Origin: Candidatus Acetothermia bacterium
GTDB taxonomy: Bacteria > Bipolaricaulota > Bipolaricaulia > RBG-16-55-9 > DRXL01
NCBI GenBank assembly: GCA_016179105.1
Contig: JACOSB010000049.1
Coordinates: 1-64,000, forward strand
DNA: 64,000 nucleotides
Reading direction: 5' to 3'
Part shown: piece by piece, positions 15,944 through 25,525 of the stretch
Layout: each line of letters opens with the position of its first letter
Numbering within the stretch: the stretch's first letter is position 1
Made by a program: the position numbers and the translations under genes
The notes under the pieces: model-generated
Told to the model about the DNA's origin: nothing
What the model saw: the letters and a program-made list of their open reading frames with translations, nothing else
The model's database searches: none

Positions 15944-16888
15944 ATGAGCTCGCGCATCATCCAGATTCCCATTCCGAACCCATATTTTGAGGGCAGTAGC
16001 AACACGTACGCAGTGGAGATTGGCGAAGGAAAACTTCTGCTCATCGACACGGGCATCGGTACTGATGACGCATTCGCGCACTTTCGCCGTGACCTCGAAT
16101 CCCATGGCTATGTGCTAAAAGATATTTCGGTTGTGTTTCTGACGCACAAGCACTCAGACCATTTCGGAATGGCCCATAAAATCCGAGAAATATCGGGAGC
16201 GAGAGTATATGTGCACGAGGACGATTGGAACGATGTCGCGCACTATACCGAGCGTCGCGATGAAGTCGCTGAGCTGTACCGAAAGACGATGCTGTTCTGG
16301 GGAATCTCTCCAGAAGCTGTACAAATGTTTTCAGTCATGCGCCAGAACTTTGATGCCCTGGCGCACTCCGTCCCGGCTGAGAAACTGTGCGATGGACAAA
16401 AATTAAAAATTGGAAATTCACAGTTTGCTGTGATTCACACGCCGGGGCATACGCAAGGGTCTGTTTGTTTCCTCTGCGATGAGAAAATTTTCACGGGCGA
16501 CCATCTCTTGCCTAACTACACGCCCAACATCGGCGCGACGGATATTACCGTGGGAAAGATGCTGAGTAAGTTTCTGAACTCATCAGAAAAAATTCGACCT
16601 TACTCAGAGCTCGAAGCACTGCCGGGGCACGGCAAGAGCATGAAGAACTTTGCTTCTCGCATCGATACGATTGTGCAACATCATCACGAGCGTCAAGAAA
16701 AAATTCTCCGCATACTCTCAGATCGTAAGCCTCATACGATCGTCGAGATCGCTAGGGCGCTCTTTGGTACGATGCGCGAGCATCATCTTCTTTTGGGGTG
16801 CGGAGAAGTTCATGCGCACCTGGAAATGTTGCAGGAAAAGGGTTGTGTTGAGTTGAGAGAAGAGAATCGGTTTGTGCGCGTTGATTGA
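15944..16888 (+). CDS. Metallo-beta-lactamase-fold hydrolase with C-terminal winged-helix domain
   Basis: 314 residues. MBL-fold metal motifs in order: LTHKHSDHFGMAH (HxHxDH), HTPGHTQGS, TGDHLLP and LPGHG. The last ~65 residues (ILRILSDRKPHTIVEIARALFG...HLEMLQEKGCVE) form a winged-helix-like end seen in LACTB2-type MBL proteins. These are cytoplasmic hydrolases with thioesterase, nuclease or glyoxalase-like roles; the exact substrate is not evident. The prs gene begins 20 bases after its stop, so they are probably co-transcribed. Confidence 0.88.
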   Translation: MSSRIIQIPIPNPYFEGSSNTYAVEIGEGKLLLIDTGIGTDDAFAHFRRDLESHGYVLKDISVVFLTHKHSDHFGMAHKIREISGARVYVHEDDWNDVAHYTERRDEVAELYRKTMLFWGISPEAVQMFSVMRQNFDALAHSVPAEKLCDGQKLKIGNSQFAVIHTPGHTQGSVCFLCDEKIFTGDHLLPNYTPNIGATDITVGKMLSKFLNSSEKIRPYSELEALPGHGKSMKNFASRIDTIVQHHHERQEKILRILSDRKPHTIVEIARALFGTMREHHLLLGCGEVHAHLEMLQEKGCVELREENRFVRVD

Positions 16889-16907
16889 TCCGAGAAAGTG
16901 ATCTTCG

Positions 16908-17840
16908 ATGAAAGAGCTAAAAATTTTTGCTGGCCGAAGTCACCCAGAGTTAGCCCGTGAAATCTGCGCGCACGTGGGCGTCGAGCCGGGCCAGATCAGC
17001 TTTGTCACATTCAGCAACGAGAATCTGAAAATCAAGATTGAAGAGAATGTGCGCGAATGTGATGTCTTCGTCATCCAAACGTCTTGTTCACCGGTGCACG
17101 ATCATTTGCTGGAACTTCTTATCATGATCGACGCGCTCAAGTATGCCTCGGCGGCGCGCATCACGGCCGTCTTGCCGTACTATCCCTACGTGCGCTCTGA
17201 TAAAAAAGATGAGCCCCGTATCTCGGTGACGGCGAGACTTGTCGCCGACTTGCTCCAAACAGCCGGGGCCCATCGCATCTTGACGATGAATCTGCACGCG
17301 AGCCAAATCGTCGGCTTCTCACATATCCCCGTCGACCATCTCGATGGAATTCCCGTCATCTGCGATTATCTCAAAACTCAGCCTCTGGAAAATTTTGCGG
17401 CCGTGGCGACCGACGTCGGACGCGCGAAAGTCACCGAAGCCTATGCGCGGCGATTGCATATGCCCGTGGTCATCTTGGATAAGCGGCGCTATGCCGACGA
17501 CGAAAAAGCCGTGATTCGCCATGTAATCGGCGATGTCTCCGGGAAGAACGCCATCTTTTTCGATGACGAAATTCTGACGGGTGGATCTATCTTCGCGGGA
17601 ATCGATGTCTTGCGAGAACGAGGTGCGATGCACTTTAAGGCCGCATGTGTGCATGGTGTACTCGCGCGAGATGCCGTTACTCGCCTAGAAAATTCAGTGC
17701 TCGAAGAGTTGGTCATCACCAACACCCTTCCCCAACGGCAAACGTCGCCCAAAATCAAGACGCGCTCGATTGCCCAGCTCTTTGGGGAAGCGATCAAAGC
17801 AATTCACACCGGGAGTTCGGTGAGTCGGCTGTTTTCGTAA
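16908..17840 (+). CDS. prs: Ribose-phosphate pyrophosphokinase
   Basis: 310 residues. Landmarks: GRSHPELAREIC, FSNENLKIKIEENVR, PYYPYVRSDKKD, the metal-binding MNLHASQIVGF (DLHAxQ in most homologs) and the PRPP loop FFDDEILTGGS (usually DDxIDTGGT). It makes PRPP from ribose 5-phosphate and ATP for nucleotides, His and Trp. The PRPP loop ILTGG and the MNLHA substitution are slightly off consensus, so a class variant or a PRPP-synthetase-associated-type protein is possible. The overall length fits the enzyme. Confidence 0.9.
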   Translation: MKELKIFAGRSHPELAREICAHVGVEPGQISFVTFSNENLKIKIEENVRECDVFVIQTSCSPVHDHLLELLIMIDALKYASAARITAVLPYYPYVRSDKKDEPRISVTARLVADLLQTAGAHRILTMNLHASQIVGFSHIPVDHLDGIPVICDYLKTQPLENFAAVATDVGRAKVTEAYARRLHMPVVILDKRRYADDEKAVIRHVIGDVSGKNAIFFDDEILTGGSIFAGIDVLRERGAMHFKAACVHGVLARDAVTRLENSVLEELVITNTLPQRQTSPKIKTRSIAQLFGEAIKAIHTGSSVSRLFS

Positions 17841-17876
17841 TCTTTAGACATAACTGAGGCAGACTTGAAACCTGCC

Positions 17877-19469
17877 TTACTTCACCCAAAGAATGATGAC
17901 CTGAACCAGCCCAATCAATCCACCCAGAATCGCTCCGAACCAGGTGATCGCGCTTAGTTGATGCCCTATGACGCGCAGGACCAACTCTTCAACTTCTTCT
18001 ACCGAGAGTTTGTCGACTTCACTCGCGATGAGTTTTTCCAGATCGATCGTCTGCAAGATCTGAGGCAGCTCGCGTTGGAGCAGTTCTAAAAAGCGTTCGG
18101 TCGCAAGATCACAGGCTTTATCAAAAAGCTCCGTAGAGACAAAACGCTCTAGCGTGCCGAGCGGTTGCCGTAATAATTTTTCAAACTCGCTCCAAGCGAT
18201 TTGGGTGAGCGCCCGCACAGTCTTTTTTTCTTTGAGCAGCGCGAGCAGTTGCGAAGCGATCCAATCGTTGAGTCCTGCCGACTCAAGTAGTCCCGGGGCC
18301 AATTCTTTCAGAGATTTGGATTGTGCCGTTTGGAGTTGTCCACTCAGCCACTGGCTTATCTGAGTTTGAAATGAAGGTTGCTGGGTCAGCTCAGCGAACC
18401 ACTGAGTCGTGCGTTCTCGCAAAGGAGCGATCGTTTCGCGAGTGATATTCAACTCCGAGAGCCGCTGGGCGAAGAAATTTTCTAGCGCATTCGTGAGTGA
18501 CTGGTGCACGCGCTCGTGCACTGCCCGTTGCTGGACGAGCTGCCGCAATCGCGGAGCTGCTTCGTCCAAACTTTGGTCGATGCGCGTTTTTAGTTCTTCG
18601 GCGCTGATAAGATATCCTTCGAGAAAACCAAATTTGATGCGATCCCAGAGCGAATCCTCACGAAAGACTTGCGAGAGAGCTGTGTCCACCATCTCATAGA
18701 CGTGAACCCGAATGCGCTTTTTAATCTGCTCGTCATCGAGCACGCCCACAAATTGGTCCAGAAAATTGGGCAAGTGCTCTTCTATTTTGGTATAGATCGC
18801 AGCCTTGAGTTTGGGGTCAAGAAACTCGTCGAGCGACCGATCTTCGCTCAAGAGAGCCGTGATGCGCTCGTCTAGCAACTGATCAATGCACCGATGCAAA
18901 GACTCATCTTGAGCGAGTCGGGCGGCCAGCGCTCCCGCGTGTTCGGGAATCGTTCGCAAAAATTCTGAGGGAACGAGGTCGGCCAATGGTTTTTCCATCG
19001 ATTCATTGAATTTTGTTTTGAGTTGGGTGCGAACGAATAGCTCTAACTCTGGATGAGCCATGAGCGCTTCCACTCTCAGCTCTAGCTGCTTCTGTAAGGT
19101 CTGTAATAACTGCTGCCAGGTTGGTTGAAAAGATTCTGGGATGAGCGCTAGAAGACTCGGCCAATCGCGCTGGAGGAATTCTTTGAGATATTTTTCGATC
19201 GTCGCACGGACGCGTGCGCGCAGTTCTGGTTCGGCCAGTCGCTCGGCAAAGGCCGTATCGGTCAAAAGATGTTCACGCATCGCGTGACCGAGGCTGAGCG
19301 CTAATTCTTTGCGTCGCTGTGGGAAAAGCCCCGGCGTGAAGGGCACGCGCCACCCCCAGAGCCGCCACGCGCGTCGCGGACGAAACAACATGCGAATCGC
19401 GACCCAGTTGGTGATGTAGCCCACAAACGCGCTGATCGCTATAATGGAGATGGTTTCGCGCCAATCCAT
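17877..19469 (-). CDS. DUF445 family membrane protein (YheB-like)
   Basis: 530 residues from ATG 19469 (AGGTGG 5 bases upstream; GTG 19475 is possible). Membrane segments lie at the two ends: MDWRETISIIAISAFVGYITNW with the DUF445 signature NWVAIRMLFRPRR, and the C-terminal VIGHQLSAITWFGAILGG...VQVIILWV. Between them is a long amphipathic helical region. Function is unknown; homologs are widespread and often linked to the cell envelope. Single gene, convergent with prs. Confidence 0.88.
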   Translation of the reverse strand: MDWRETISIIAISAFVGYITNWVAIRMLFRPRRAWRLWGWRVPFTPGLFPQRRKELALSLGHAMREHLLTDTAFAERLAEPELRARVRATIEKYLKEFLQRDWPSLLALIPESFQPTWQQLLQTLQKQLELRVEALMAHPELELFVRTQLKTKFNESMEKPLADLVPSEFLRTIPEHAGALAARLAQDESLHRCIDQLLDERITALLSEDRSLDEFLDPKLKAAIYTKIEEHLPNFLDQFVGVLDDEQIKKRIRVHVYEMVDTALSQVFREDSLWDRIKFGFLEGYLISAEELKTRIDQSLDEAAPRLRQLVQQRAVHERVHQSLTNALENFFAQRLSELNITRETIAPLRERTTQWFAELTQQPSFQTQISQWLSGQLQTAQSKSLKELAPGLLESAGLNDWIASQLLALLKEKKTVRALTQIAWSEFEKLLRQPLGTLERFVSTELFDKACDLATERFLELLQRELPQILQTIDLEKLIASEVDKLSVEEVEELVLRVIGHQLSAITWFGAILGGLIGLVQVIILWVK

Positions 19470-19688
19470 AACCACCTAGATTAATGGATTCCCCGATCCT
19501 TGCCAACTTGAAGTCCGCGAACGAGCCTCGCGTGTGACGCGCGCTACATACTCGCTCGCAGGGTCTCTACTATAATGATCGCTGAAAAAGCTCGACGGAG
19601 TGGCTCTCTCCTCGAAGGGTCCGCTCCGCAGGCAGATGAGGTGCAACACGTTATGGCAGGTCAAGCGAACATAAGGAGGTTGTGTCGT

Positions 19689-21740
19689 ATGTCTACGCGT
19701 CGTATCCAACCTTTCGTTTCTACATCCGTCGCGCGTCTGTTGGTCGCGGCGATCATGCTTTTATCAGTGGTCTCGGTAGGTTTTGCAACTTGGGCGCAGA
19801 CGACCCCCAAACCCACGCTCAGCATTGTCGTGAGCCCTAATACGGCCCCCAAAGGCTCCAGCACCATCATAAGAGTGAGAGTCGTTGCCAAGGATTTTCC
19901 GGTACCTCTGGGGCTAACGAACATTCAAGCCACGATCCAGTGGACCAATACGACGGATCTCGTTCCCATTGCTCCGGGAGGAAATGCGAACGCCATCACT
20001 TGTACCCTATTTGACCCATTTCAGAATTTGGTGGGTGCAGCCGGGGCATGTCCTGTGAATAACCAAGGAGCTACGGGTACAGCCTTATTTCAAGCATCGA
20101 ATACCAACTCTCAGAGCAGGCCGGTCTTGAATGGGAATGTAGTCGAATTCTCATTCACTGTGGGGCCAAACGCCAATAACAACGATAAAGTCACTTTCTC
20201 CATTCTATCTTCTGCAAGCCTCCTCGTGCAGTCGGGCACGTTCAGCATCCCAGCAGCTCAGATCAACCTAGAATCCGATACGTTCACAGTGGGGACGGCG
20301 TGTCAGTTCAATAGCGTTGATTTCAGCGTAAGTAATTCAAATCCTGAGGTAGGTCAATCAGTCACATTTACTGCCAATGGTGTGCCAAGCTGTGTGACAA
20401 ATCCTCAGTATACTTGGAGTTTTGGCGATGGCAACCAATCAGGCCCCGGCAACCTGCCATCAGTTTCACACTCGTACGCTGCTGTCAGCACTCCTACGAT
20501 AACACTGACCGTGCGGGACAATACGAACAATGTCGAGCACACGGCATCTCATCAGATTAACGTAAAGCAACCAGCGTGCAAACCCACGAACGTGACTGTC
20601 AACAGTCCCGCGAAGGCGGTGGTCAATAAGAAGGTGACGTTCACCGCCAGCGCAACTCCCTGCCAAGGAACTTCAGTTATCTTTAGTTGGAGCTTCACTA
20701 ACGGTACTGGCTCGACGACCGGTTCACCCGTTGTTCATATATTCACCAGTGCGAGCCCGGCCAGCGGATTCACTGTCACGCTGACCGCGACCGACAGCGG
20801 TACCAATGGTAGCGGAGGCACGGAAAGAGCCACCAAGCAAATCGTTGTTACCGAGCGGCCCTCGTGCGAGAGCCTGCACTGCGCGCTCACCAACTCATCG
20901 ACCCAGCGACGTAAGATCACAGACTTCGCACGAGACAACGTCTTGCCGTTCGACGAAGTCTGGGATAAGACGAACCAAGCACTCAACCAGCCGAGCAAGA
21001 GCTTGATCCAAAAGTTGAAAGACTTGGCCGATGCGATGGACCAGGACGGCAAGGACCAGTTCGACAGCGTAATCGGTGATGTCAGCGGCACTGTCGAGGC
21101 GATCAACGATGGGGTCAGCGCGGCGGTCGAAGCGGGCGATGTCTCCGCGACGCGCGCCAAGAACATCGCTGACCAGATCGAGCGCTTCCAAAAATATCTG
21201 GATGACACCTTGCCGAACGTCATGGATTCAATCGGCAATACCTTGTCGGATTTACCCAGCGCCTATGATGATGCCATCAGCGCGCTCGACGATAACGACG
21301 TCGGCGCGGCCGTGGACGCCCTGGTCAAGGCGCGTTCGCTCGTCGTGAAAGCACGCCAGGAGGTCAATGACGTGCTGACGACGGTGTTGACCAACATGAG
21401 CCGGATCGCGCGCTCTGTCTTGGCGGCCGAGCGACTCGCTCGTCGTCGCCAGAGCGGCGGCGGCATCTCCGGGCTCATGGCGCTCGGGACGATCACGCTC
21501 GCGCGGATGGGCGATCAATCGCTCGTCTTCCGCGCGCAGGGTGCAGAGTCGGTGCGCATCGAACTGCTTACGTTGACGGGCCGCGTTGTCCTCGTACAAC
21601 AAGCACAAGAGGCTGAACTGACGCTCGGCGCTAGCACGACACAGACGCTGGCGAACGGCGTATATCTCGCTCAAATCACAGCGATTGCTCTCGATGGAAA
21701 GACTACAATGCAGATGTTCAAGTTCGTACTGATGCGATAA
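19689..21740 (+). CDS. Secreted multidomain protein: cohesin-like, two PKD domains, coiled region, C-terminal beta domain
   Basis: 683 residues, ATG 19689 after AAGGAGG (the upstream open frame is not needed). Signal peptide about 1-37 ending TWAQ. Residues ~40-200 (PTLSIVVSPNTAPKGS...) resemble a cohesin/CBM-binding fold. Two PKD-type domains follow, each opened by Cys-x-n (YTWSFGDGN, FSWSFTNGT). Residues ~430-600 are helical and Asp/Ala-rich. The last ~85 (LVFRAQGAESVRIELLTLTGRVV) look like a FlgD/sorting-type C-terminal beta domain. The architecture suggests a cell-surface or scaffold protein. A TATAAT lies at 19571. No catalytic domain was recognised. Confidence 0.75.
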   Translation: MSTRRIQPFVSTSVARLLVAAIMLLSVVSVGFATWAQTTPKPTLSIVVSPNTAPKGSSTIIRVRVVAKDFPVPLGLTNIQATIQWTNTTDLVPIAPGGNANAITCTLFDPFQNLVGAAGACPVNNQGATGTALFQASNTNSQSRPVLNGNVVEFSFTVGPNANNNDKVTFSILSSASLLVQSGTFSIPAAQINLESDTFTVGTACQFNSVDFSVSNSNPEVGQSVTFTANGVPSCVTNPQYTWSFGDGNQSGPGNLPSVSHSYAAVSTPTITLTVRDNTNNVEHTASHQINVKQPACKPTNVTVNSPAKAVVNKKVTFTASATPCQGTSVIFSWSFTNGTGSTTGSPVVHIFTSASPASGFTVTLTATDSGTNGSGGTERATKQIVVTERPSCESLHCALTNSSTQRRKITDFARDNVLPFDEVWDKTNQALNQPSKSLIQKLKDLADAMDQDGKDQFDSVIGDVSGTVEAINDGVSAAVEAGDVSATRAKNIADQIERFQKYLDDTLPNVMDSIGNTLSDLPSAYDDAISALDDNDVGAAVDALVKARSLVVKARQEVNDVLTTVLTNMSRIARSVLAAERLARRRQSGGGISGLMALGTITLARMGDQSLVFRAQGAESVRIELLTLTGRVVLVQQAQEAELTLGASTTQTLANGVYLAQITAIALDGKTTMQMFKFVLMR

Positions 21741-21759
21741 ACCCGGTAGAATCGAGGCG

Positions 21760-21996
21760 ATGCACCGGGTCACGTTGTACACGAAGCCTTATTGTTCGCT
21801 TTGCCACAAGGCTGAAGAGACGATCCTGGGCCTCCAGGATCGTCTCGGCTTTGGGGTGGAAAAAATCGACATCATGCAAGACCCAAAAATTTTCGAAAAA
21901 TATCAGTACGATATTCCTGTAATTCTGATTGACGGAATCGAGCGCTTCCGCCACCAAGTGACGACGGAGGAGTTGGAGAAAGCCCTTGCCACCTGA
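21760..21996 (+). CDS. Glutaredoxin-like thioredoxin-fold protein (DUF836 type)
   Basis: 78 residues. MHRVTLYTKPYCSLCHKAEE gives strand plus CxxC (C12, C15), then DIPVILIDGIERFRHQ with the cis-Pro strand. Matches the short glutaredoxin/DUF836 proteins. A dithiol exchange role in the cytoplasm is inferred. It begins 19 bases after the surface protein gene and converges with panE. Confidence 0.85.
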   Translation: MHRVTLYTKPYCSLCHKAEETILGLQDRLGFGVEKIDIMQDPKIFEKYQYDIPVILIDGIERFRHQVTTEELEKALAT

Positions 21997-22005
21997 TAGA
22001 AGTTG

Positions 22006-22908
22006 CTACTTTTGAACCAGTCTCAGCAAGAGTTGATTCAACGGCGTACTTACCCCGAGGCGCTTCCCCTCAAGCGCGATCGCCCCGTTGATGAACTCAA
22101 TTTCTGTCGGTCGCTTGCGTCTTACGTCTTGTAGCATCGACGAGATATTTTCAGCCGTTTGCTGACAGACTTGCTCAACCCGTGCGATCATCTCTGATTC
22201 AGAGAAAGCAAAGCCGTAAGCCCGCGCGACGGCTACCGACTCGCGCGTGATCGCGCGCAAAATTTCTCGCAAGCCCGGGTCCTTAAGAAGAACCCCGTTC
22301 GGCACATCGAAGAGCGCGGTCAATGCGTTGATCGCAGAGTTAACAATAAGTTTAATCCAGACAAGTTCTATGACATTCCCCGCCGCGTGCGTCTCCAGGC
22401 TAGACTGATTCAACGCGTCGACGATCGACTGCACCGCGGGAGTAGGTTGGCCTTGCCAGCGCCCTAGGTGGGTGACGCCTTTGCCAGCCCAACGCACTCT
22501 TCCGGGAGCGAGCAGGGTTGCTCCTTGGGAAGTAGTCCCGCGCAAAAAATTCTCGCGCGGGACTATTCCTAAAATCTCTGTTTCAACGCCGAAGCCGTTC
22601 TGCAAGCTCATGACGAGTGGCGCGCGTTGGAGCAGTGAGCGAGTTCCTTGGATGGCCTTTGCGGTGTGATGGGCTTTCACGAAGATAGCGACGAGATCCG
22701 ATCTCTCCAATTCTGAGGCTTGACTCGTCGCACTCAAAGAGACGCGCTGCTCACCTTCGTTTGTTTCAATGACGAGCCCGCTTTTGCGGATAGTTTGAAT
22801 GTGCTCAAGGTTCGAGGGATTGTAAAGGGAGACTGAGTGGCCGCTACGCGCCAAGAGCCCACCGAAGAGACTACCCAAGGCGCCCGCGCCGATGATGACG
22901 ATTTTCAT
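22006..22908 (-). CDS. panE: 2-dehydropantoate 2-reductase
   Basis: 300 residues from ATG 22908 (MKIVIIGAGALGSLFGGLLA, the Rossmann GxGxxG); a GTG 33 bases upstream is less likely. Other family marks are VKAHHT, LQNGFG, and K in IKLIVNSAINALTALF. Reduces ketopantoate to pantoate with NADPH. It follows panB by 37 bases, so the two enzymes making pantoate are in one operon. The ribosome site before this ATG is weak. Confidence 0.92.
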   Translation of the reverse strand: MKIVIIGAGALGSLFGGLLARSGHSVSLYNPSNLEHIQTIRKSGLVIETNEGEQRVSLSATSQASELERSDLVAIFVKAHHTAKAIQGTRSLLQRAPLVMSLQNGFGVETEILGIVPRENFLRGTTSQGATLLAPGRVRWAGKGVTHLGRWQGQPTPAVQSIVDALNQSSLETHAAGNVIELVWIKLIVNSAINALTALFDVPNGVLLKDPGLREILRAITRESVAVARAYGFAFSESEMIARVEQVCQQTAENISSMLQDVRRKRPTEIEFINGAIALEGKRLGVSTPLNQLLLRLVQK

Positions 22909-22945
22909 GATGGGTGAAGCGAAAGAAATCGAGTACCGCACTAGA

Positions 22946-23785
22946 CTATTTATCTTTTAGCGTACTCATGACTCCCTTCTGGATTTTGAAACTATGCTCT
23001 TCAATCGTAGGGAACTTCCCATTCTTCACTTCATCGCGATAGCTGCGGACCGCTTGCTCAATGATCTCTTCCAGGTTCGCATACCGCTTCACAAATCTGA
23101 AGGGGCTTTTCGTTAACCCTAGTACATCGGTGATGATAAGCACCTGTCCGTCGCAATACGGCCCTGCCCCAATCCCGATCGTCGGAACCCGGAGTTGATC
23201 GCTGATGAGTTGTGCCAGACGCCAAGGCATGGCTTCCAAAACAATCGAGAAGACACCTGCTTGTTCCAGAAGTTGAGCATCATGCAAGATTTTTTTTGCG
23301 GTCGCTTCGTCCCGTCCTTGTACTCGTTGCGCGCCGAACTGCGATTCTCTTTGTGGCGTGTACCCTATATGTCCCATGACCGGAATACCGACACGCACGA
23401 TTTTGCGGATGGTCTCGACCATCTCCTCCCCACCCTCTAGCTTGACCGCATCAGTGCCCGCTTCTTTCATGAATCTCCCCGCGTTTTCGATAGCCTTTTT
23501 CGGCGTGCTTTGGTAAGACATGAAGGGCATATCGCCCACCAGCAGTGCCTGTTGCAATCCGCGACGCACACACTTCGTATGGTGAATCATTTCGCCCATC
23601 GTCACCGGCACTGTACTGGGATAGCCGAGAATGTTGTTGCCGACCGAGTCTCCCACGAGTACCATATCGATCCCCGCGCGATCGACTAAAACAGCCGTGG
23701 GATGGTCATAGGCTGTGATCACCGAAATTTTTTCTCCGGCGTCGGTCATCTTCTGGATCTGGGGAATCGTGATTTTATCGGGCAT
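22946..23785 (-). CDS. panB: 3-methyl-2-oxobutanoate hydroxymethyltransferase
   Basis: 279 residues from ATG 23785 (AAAGGA 6 bases upstream). Conserved KetoPantoate hydroxymethyltransferase segments: TAYDHPTAVLVDRAGID, VLVGDSVGNNILGY, MGHIGYTPQ and TIGIGAGPYCDGQVL. The usual motif GDMPFMSY is present. Transfers a hydroxymethyl group from methylene-THF to ketoisovalerate, the first step toward pantothenate. First gene of the panB-panE operon. Confidence 0.95.
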   Translation of the reverse strand: MPDKITIPQIQKMTDAGEKISVITAYDHPTAVLVDRAGIDMVLVGDSVGNNILGYPSTVPVTMGEMIHHTKCVRRGLQQALLVGDMPFMSYQSTPKKAIENAGRFMKEAGTDAVKLEGGEEMVETIRKIVRVGIPVMGHIGYTPQRESQFGAQRVQGRDEATAKKILHDAQLLEQAGVFSIVLEAMPWRLAQLISDQLRVPTIGIGAGPYCDGQVLIITDVLGLTKSPFRFVKRYANLEEIIEQAVRSYRDEVKNGKFPTIEEHSFKIQKGVMSTLKDK

Positions 23786-23869
23786 AAAAAGTCCTTTCGG
23801 AACGATCTTAACAAAATTATAGGGACGCAGCATTGCTACATCCCTAGCTGGGGTGAAGAAAGAAAATCA

Positions 23870-23927
23870 GCCCGTTCGTACGCAGGATGAGTTCGCTGAA
23901 AATTGGTGGTGCTGCGTACGAACGGGC
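23870..23927. repeat. 15-bp perfect inverted repeat
   Basis: GCCCGTTCGTACGCA (23870-23884) and its exact inverse (23913-23927) flank 28 bases. The element sits between panB and the 3' end of glnA, next to another hairpin at 23955. It is too long for chance. A small palindromic repeat or an RNA structure is possible. Confidence 0.6.
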
Positions 23928-23954
23928 CAAAGAAATATGCGTCCTCAAATTTAG

Positions 23955-23988
23955 CTTTTCGGGGCGCACCGCCGTGCGCCCCGAAAAG
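23955..23988 (-). terminator. Strong hairpin after glnA
   Basis: CTTTTCGGGGCGCAC and its inverse form a 15-pair perfect stem with a 4-base loop, starting 12 bases past the glnA stop. The A/T ends supply a short T-run on either strand. It likely ends glnA transcription. Its GGGGCGC core resembles the dispersed palindromes elsewhere in the window. Confidence 0.6.
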
Positions 23989-23999
23989 GAAGAAAAAGA

Positions 24000-25457
24000 T
24001 CAATAATCCAGATACTTCGCGACTTCCCAGGGCGTAATCTGCAGACAATACTGATTCCACTCAGCGGTCTTGAGTTCGACGAACGCTTTGCAGATCGTCT
24101 CCCCCAACGCTTCTTGGATGACTTCATCGGCTTCGAGCGCCTGGATGGACTCGTGCAGGCTGGTGGGGAGTTTCCCGATGCCGTGCTTCTTCTTCTCGGA
24201 TTCGTTCATCTCGTAGACGTCGTGATCGACTGGGTCGGGCGGATTGATTCTATTTTTGATGCCGTCCAAGCCAGCAGCGACCATGCACGCAAAAGCCAGA
24301 TACGGGTTGGCGGAAGGGTCAGCTCCGCGATATTCGGCACGCTTCTCTTTTGCGTGCTCGGGGCCTTTTTTGTAGACGGGAATGCGGGTCAACGCCGAGC
24401 GATTGCGGCGGCTCCACATGATGTTGATCGGCGCTTCGAAGCCGGGCACGAGGCGCTTATAGCTGTTCACGGTCGGACAACAAATAGCCGCCAACGCGCG
24501 GGCGTGCTTAAGAAGCCCACCGACATAGTAGCGTCCGATCTGAGACATCTCGGCATAGCCATCTTTTTCATCGTAGAACGAGGGTTTCCCGTTCTGCCAG
24601 AGAGATTGATGCACGTGCATGCCGCTCGCGTTGTCGAGATAGAGGGGCTTGGGCATGAAGATCGCTTTCATACCACGACGGTGCGCCAAGTTTTTCGCCG
24701 TGTATTTATAGAGCAACGCATAGTCGCCGCACGTGACGGGATCGGTCGGGCGGAAGTTCAACTCGACTTGGCCGCACGTCGAAACTTCGTGATGATGGTA
24801 CTCGATCTCGATGCCCATCTTGGTCAAATAGTACGCGAGCTCGTTGCGGAAGTCATGGGTCGAATCTTCGGGGGGCGTGCGGAAATAGCCTTCCTTGGGG
24901 CGAATCGTCGTGAGCTCTTTGGAGTAAGGCAGCGGGCGCGGGCCGGCCCACGAATCGCCCTTGCCGCCATTGGGAGTGGCCCACCAGTCGTGCACTAAGT
25001 TCATCGGGTCAAAATCATCGACCACGAAGAACTCGATCTCCGGGGCTACGATGGCCGTGTAACCCAGGCTCGCGGCTTTTTCTGCGGCACGTCGCGCGGC
25101 GCCGCGTGGATCGCACCCGGAAGGGCCTCCGCCGAAGGCTTCGTAGACATCGCCGAAGAGCACCACGGTCTTTTGGATCGGGTCGTCAATCCACGGCAAA
25201 AACTTGGCCGTCGCCGGGTCGGGCTTCCAGATCATATCGCTCTCGTCGATCGACTTGAAGCCACGCACGGAGGACCCGTCAAAGCCGATGCCGCTTTCCC
25301 AAGTTGACTCTTTGAGCAACTCTTTCGCGGGCACGTTGAAGCTCTGGATGATGCCGCGCACGTCGCTGAACATGCACTGCACATAGGGCACGCCGTTCTT
25401 CTCGATCAACTCCATGGCCGCTTTGGGACTCGACTTCATAGTGGATTTCGTCGCCAA
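24000..25457 (-). CDS. glnA: Glutamine synthetase type I (alpha-like)
   Basis: 485 residues if started at TTG 25457, which lies 9 bases after AGGAGGG; ATG 25439 is the alternative. GS blocks: FDGSSVRGF, EIEFFV, GIEIEYHHHEVS..GQVELNFR, NASGMHVHQSLW and NRSALTRIPVY. The Tyr of the adenylylation loop (NLYDLPPEE type) is replaced by MNESEKKKHGIGKLP, as in GSI-alpha enzymes, so control by feedback and transcription rather than adenylylation is inferred. Makes glutamine from glutamate, ammonia and ATP. Divergent from an AsnC/Lrp-type regulator with shared operators. Confidence 0.95.
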   Translation of the reverse strand: MATKSTMKSSPKAAMELIEKNGVPYVQCMFSDVRGIIQSFNVPAKELLKESTWESGIGFDGSSVRGFKSIDESDMIWKPDPATAKFLPWIDDPIQKTVVLFGDVYEAFGGGPSGCDPRGAARRAAEKAASLGYTAIVAPEIEFFVVDDFDPMNLVHDWWATPNGGKGDSWAGPRPLPYSKELTTIRPKEGYFRTPPEDSTHDFRNELAYYLTKMGIEIEYHHHEVSTCGQVELNFRPTDPVTCGDYALLYKYTAKNLAHRRGMKAIFMPKPLYLDNASGMHVHQSLWQNGKPSFYDEKDGYAEMSQIGRYYVGGLLKHARALAAICCPTVNSYKRLVPGFEAPINIMWSRRNRSALTRIPVYKKGPEHAKEKRAEYRGADPSANPYLAFACMVAAGLDGIKNRINPPDPVDHDVYEMNESEKKKHGIGKLPTSLHESIQALEADEVIQEALGETICKAFVELKTAEWNQYCLQITPWEVAKYLDY

Positions 25458-25496
25458 GGTATAGATCCCTCCTGATCAAAATGAAAACTAGCGCCC

Positions 25497-25525
25497 ACTA
25501 TAGCAGCGTAATGGCCAATTGTCAA
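25497..25525 (-). promoter_or_regulatory. glnA promoter
   Basis: Minus strand: TTGACA (25525-25520), 17-base spacer, TATAGT (25502-25497), a near-consensus sigma-70 promoter about 40 bases before the glnA start. The -35 sits in ATTGTCAA, which is repeated inverted in the divergent promoter. Confidence 0.75.

Noticed and set aside
24114-24998. 294-codon plus-strand ORF opposite glnA
   Set aside because: Antisense shadow of a clearly conserved gene. The same applies to the long ORFs opposite binding-protein genes at 49385-50407 and 57114-57902.
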